Positions 23,103 through 24,620 of a DNA stretch of 24,620 nucleotides are shown here, piece after piece. The notes under the pieces were generated by a model. That model saw nothing but the letters and a program-made list of their open reading frames with translations, was not told the origin of the DNA and searched no databases. Location: positions 1-24,620 of the forward strand of contig JBLHWU010000090.1 of NCBI GenBank assembly GCA_047629355.1, read 5' to 3'. A program made the position numbers and the translations under genes. The stretch's first letter is position 1, and the number at the start of each line of letters is the position of its first letter. This DNA is from CAYUNA01 sp047629355. Its GTDB lineage: Bacteria > Bacteroidota > Bacteroidia > Chitinophagales > Saprospiraceae.

Positions 23103-23576
23103 TTATTTTGACCTGTTGAGAAAAATGGTCCGATATCTGGAATTTCATGAGGCACTACATATGTCCATTTCATATTTGAATGTGCTATGTAAACATCTTC
23201 AATAAAATCATCCAATTCAATTTCAGGTACTGAATTGATGCATTCAATCAAATATTGTTGAGATTCATTAAATATAATAACATTATTTTTCCATTGATTT
23301 AAATATTCTTTTGTAGCGCCTTCCCCTTCAATACATTTAGTCAAACCATAGCCAAATATATGCCATGAGTAATTATCTAAATACGGTGCTTTTCTATTTG
23401 CTATAAATTTCTTTTTCCACTTTTCAATAGTTTACGAAACTAAACTATTCGAATCGGGATTGTATTCCTTTTGCAGTAGATTAAATTCGATATTTTGCTC
23501 TTTTAACTGCTTTATTATGCATCTTCTGGTTTCATTTTTTTCTTTGTGTCATATGTCTATACAATCCACCATTCAT
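23096..23576 (-). pseudogene. DUF4275-like gene, broken by a stop and a frameshift
   Basis: From ATG 23576, 18 bases after the Nudix regulator stop and behind a strong Shine-Dalgarno AGGAGG, the frame reads MNGGLYRHMTQRKK and ends at a TGA. A one-base change in the A7 tract continues it as NETRRCIIKQLKEQNIEFN and LLQKEYNPDSNSLVS, where a TAA (23432-23434) interrupts. It then continues as TIEKWKKKFIANRKAPYL, DNYSWHIFGYGLTKCIEGEG and, near the end, MKWTYVVPHEIPDIGPFF. The pattern W-H-I-F...C-x-E-G-E-x-A and W-T-Y-V...H-E...G-P-F-F resembles DUF4275, a family of small proteins of unknown role, from memory only. The last 82 codons (23096-23344) remain open but start with TTG and lack a binding site. 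Confidence 0.55.
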
Positions 23577-23594
23577 AGAAATTTCCTCCTCCCC

Positions 23595-24311
23595 CTACTT
23601 CACCACCTTCTTCTTACTCTCCTTCAATTCAAAAGCATACCCACTATCTAAAAAATCCTCATATTTCCCCTTATCAAATTGATACAACTTCGCCGGTCGA
23701 TGCGCCACCCCTTCCTGTAATTCATTGAGGTCCACCAGCAAATTCATAGAAATAATCTTCTTTCTAAAATTCCGTTTATCCAAAGTCGTGTCTAAAATAG
23801 CTTCGTAAAGATTCTGCAATTCGGTCAACGTAAACTTGGGTGGCAACAACTCAAAACCGACGGGACGCGCACGAACCCGTTGTTTTAATTGTTCCAAACA
23901 AGCCTTCAAAATCTCGTTGTGGTCAAACGGCAAACGATCGATTTCATGGACAGGTTGCCACTTCGCTTTGATGGCAATTGAGGCAGGCAATAGTTCGAAA
24001 TCGCTGGATTTGACCAGAGAATAATACGCGACTGTGATGACGCGACCGTAAGGGTGTCTATCGACTTTTCCGAAGGTTTTGACCTGTTCCAAATAAACAT
24101 CTCTGACGCCCGTGAGTTGTTCCAAGACTCGGACGCAGGCATCATCTAGAGCTTCTGTAGGTTCAACAAAGTTACCCGGCAAAGCCCATTCTCCAAGAGC
24201 TGGTTGAATGTTTCTTTTGATTAACAACACTTGCAATGTCCCTTCTTCAAACCCAAAGATGACGTTATCAACCGTGAAGGCTGATTTAAAATAAAACTTA
24301 AATTTATCCAT
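23595..24311 (-). CDS. Nudix-domain transcriptional regulator (NrtR/AraR type)
   Basis: The 238-aa protein has a Nudix-fold N-terminal domain (about 8-140) and a C-terminal winged-helix DNA-binding domain (about 150-215; LLPPKFTLTELQNLYEAIL and NFRKKIISM, AKLYQFD). This is the layout of NrtR-type regulators. The Nudix box (about 46-68, GNFVEPTEALDDACVRVLEQ then LTGV) lacks the catalytic REUxEE glutamates (RVLEQL) and has Asn in place of the second Gly, so it should bind a ligand rather than hydrolyse it. Family members control NAD metabolism through ADP-ribose, or sugar use in Bacteroidota (AraR-like). No such pathway gene is nearby, so the target is unknown. Two decayed small genes follow it on the same strand. 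Confidence 0.9.
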   Translation of the reverse strand: MDKFKFYFKSAFTVDNVIFGFEEGTLQVLLIKRNIQPALGEWALPGNFVEPTEALDDACVRVLEQLTGVRDVYLEQVKTFGKVDRHPYGRVITVAYYSLVKSSDFELLPASIAIKAKWQPVHEIDRLPFDHNEILKACLEQLKQRVRARPVGFELLPPKFTLTELQNLYEAILDTTLDKRNFRKKIISMNLLVDLNELQEGVAHRPAKLYQFDKGKYEDFLDSGYAFELKESKKKVVK

Positions 24312-24425
24312 GTAAAATACTTACTTTGGCGGGAATTTATAACATTTTTTTCAAATATTGTATTTTTGAGGAGATAATTAGTGTCTTTGATACACAACTC
24401 AAAAAAACAAGTCGACTTTTTACAA

Positions 24426-24461
24426 AAAAAAGGACCGCTTTCGAGAAAGCAATCCTTTTTT
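24426..24461. terminator. Bidirectional terminator-like hairpin
   Basis: AAAAAAGGA (24426-24434) pairs with TCCTTTTTT (24453-24461), and GCTTTC (24437-24442) with GAAAGC (24445-24450). U-tracts exist in both directions. It lies upstream of the Nudix regulator and could end a minus-strand transcript entering from beyond the right edge. Confidence 0.75.
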
Positions 24462-24507
24462 AACTAAAACTGTAAATGTTATGCGATTGAAAGTTCTTAG
24501 TAAAAAC

Positions 24508-24620
24508 GATTTAATAAGTTGGACCATAATGCGCCGTAATTTTTTCTTCTAAAGAATTCAAAAAATCGTTGCATAGCCTTCGTTACGGAACTATTTTTTG
24601 TGTTTTTTAGAAGGGAAAAG
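24508..24620. mobile_element. MITE-like element C, cut by the window end
   Basis: From about 24508 the left end of element B recurs: AAACGATTTAATAAGTTGGA, then CCATAATGCGCC. Its middle then contains AATCGTTGCATAGCC and TTACGGAACTATTTTT, the hairpin core of element A. The right end lies beyond the window. The rest of 24312-24507 holds the terminator and otherwise shows no gene. Confidence 0.7.

Noticed and set aside
1..24620. Window searched for a new multi-gene system
   Set aside because: Most genes belong to known families in one- or two-gene units; the unusual signal is in intergenic repeats and gene remnants.

Overview
The window looks like chromosomal DNA of a Bacteroidota species, probably a Saprospiria-type bacterium. 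The signs are AT-rich DNA, two secreted proteins ending in type IX secretion (T9SS) sorting domains, good matches to the Bacteroidota -7 promoter box TAnnTTTG, few Shine-Dalgarno sites, and MORN-caspase, VanW and Nudix-regulator genes of the kinds common in this phylum. The phylum is well supported; the class is inference.

Layout. 1-690: the 3' part of an IS5-type transposase gene, split by a ~161-bp MITE-like element. 962-5043 (-): a secreted MORN-repeat/caspase protein and a secreted M1-type metallopeptidase. 5411-6724 (+): an exported M20 amidohydrolase. 6725-7689: a long gap with a doubtful ORF and the remains of a small secreted-protein gene. 7690-10872 (+): an arylsulfotransferase-like T9SS protein, then a methyltransferase-VanW pair. 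10990-14725 (-): a DEAD-box RNA helicase with a long leader, an unrecognised 189-aa protein and a metallo-beta-lactamase-fold hydrolase. 15207-20606 (-): a gamma-glutamyltransferase, RecQ and a cation/proton antiporter. 20952-22604 (+): a paralogue of the arylsulfotransferase-like protein. 22831-24311 (-): an NrtR-type Nudix regulator followed by two decayed small genes.

The genes do not form one pathway. Several encode exported hydrolases or transferases (M1 and M20 peptidases, GGT, two ASST-like proteins), which fits a heterotroph feeding on polymers and peptides. RecQ and the helicase are housekeeping genes.

The most unusual content is between the genes. A dispersed family of long hairpins built on GAGGGA...TCCCTC occurs at seven places. 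Three related MITE-like elements lie at 148-308, 13672-13830 and 24508 to the window end. There is a REP-like cluster at 16962-17146 and a ~127-nt near-palindrome at 17194-17320. Three decayed genes and one interrupted transposase point to active genome turnover. I found no tRNA, rRNA or CRISPR array, and no convincing new multi-gene system.
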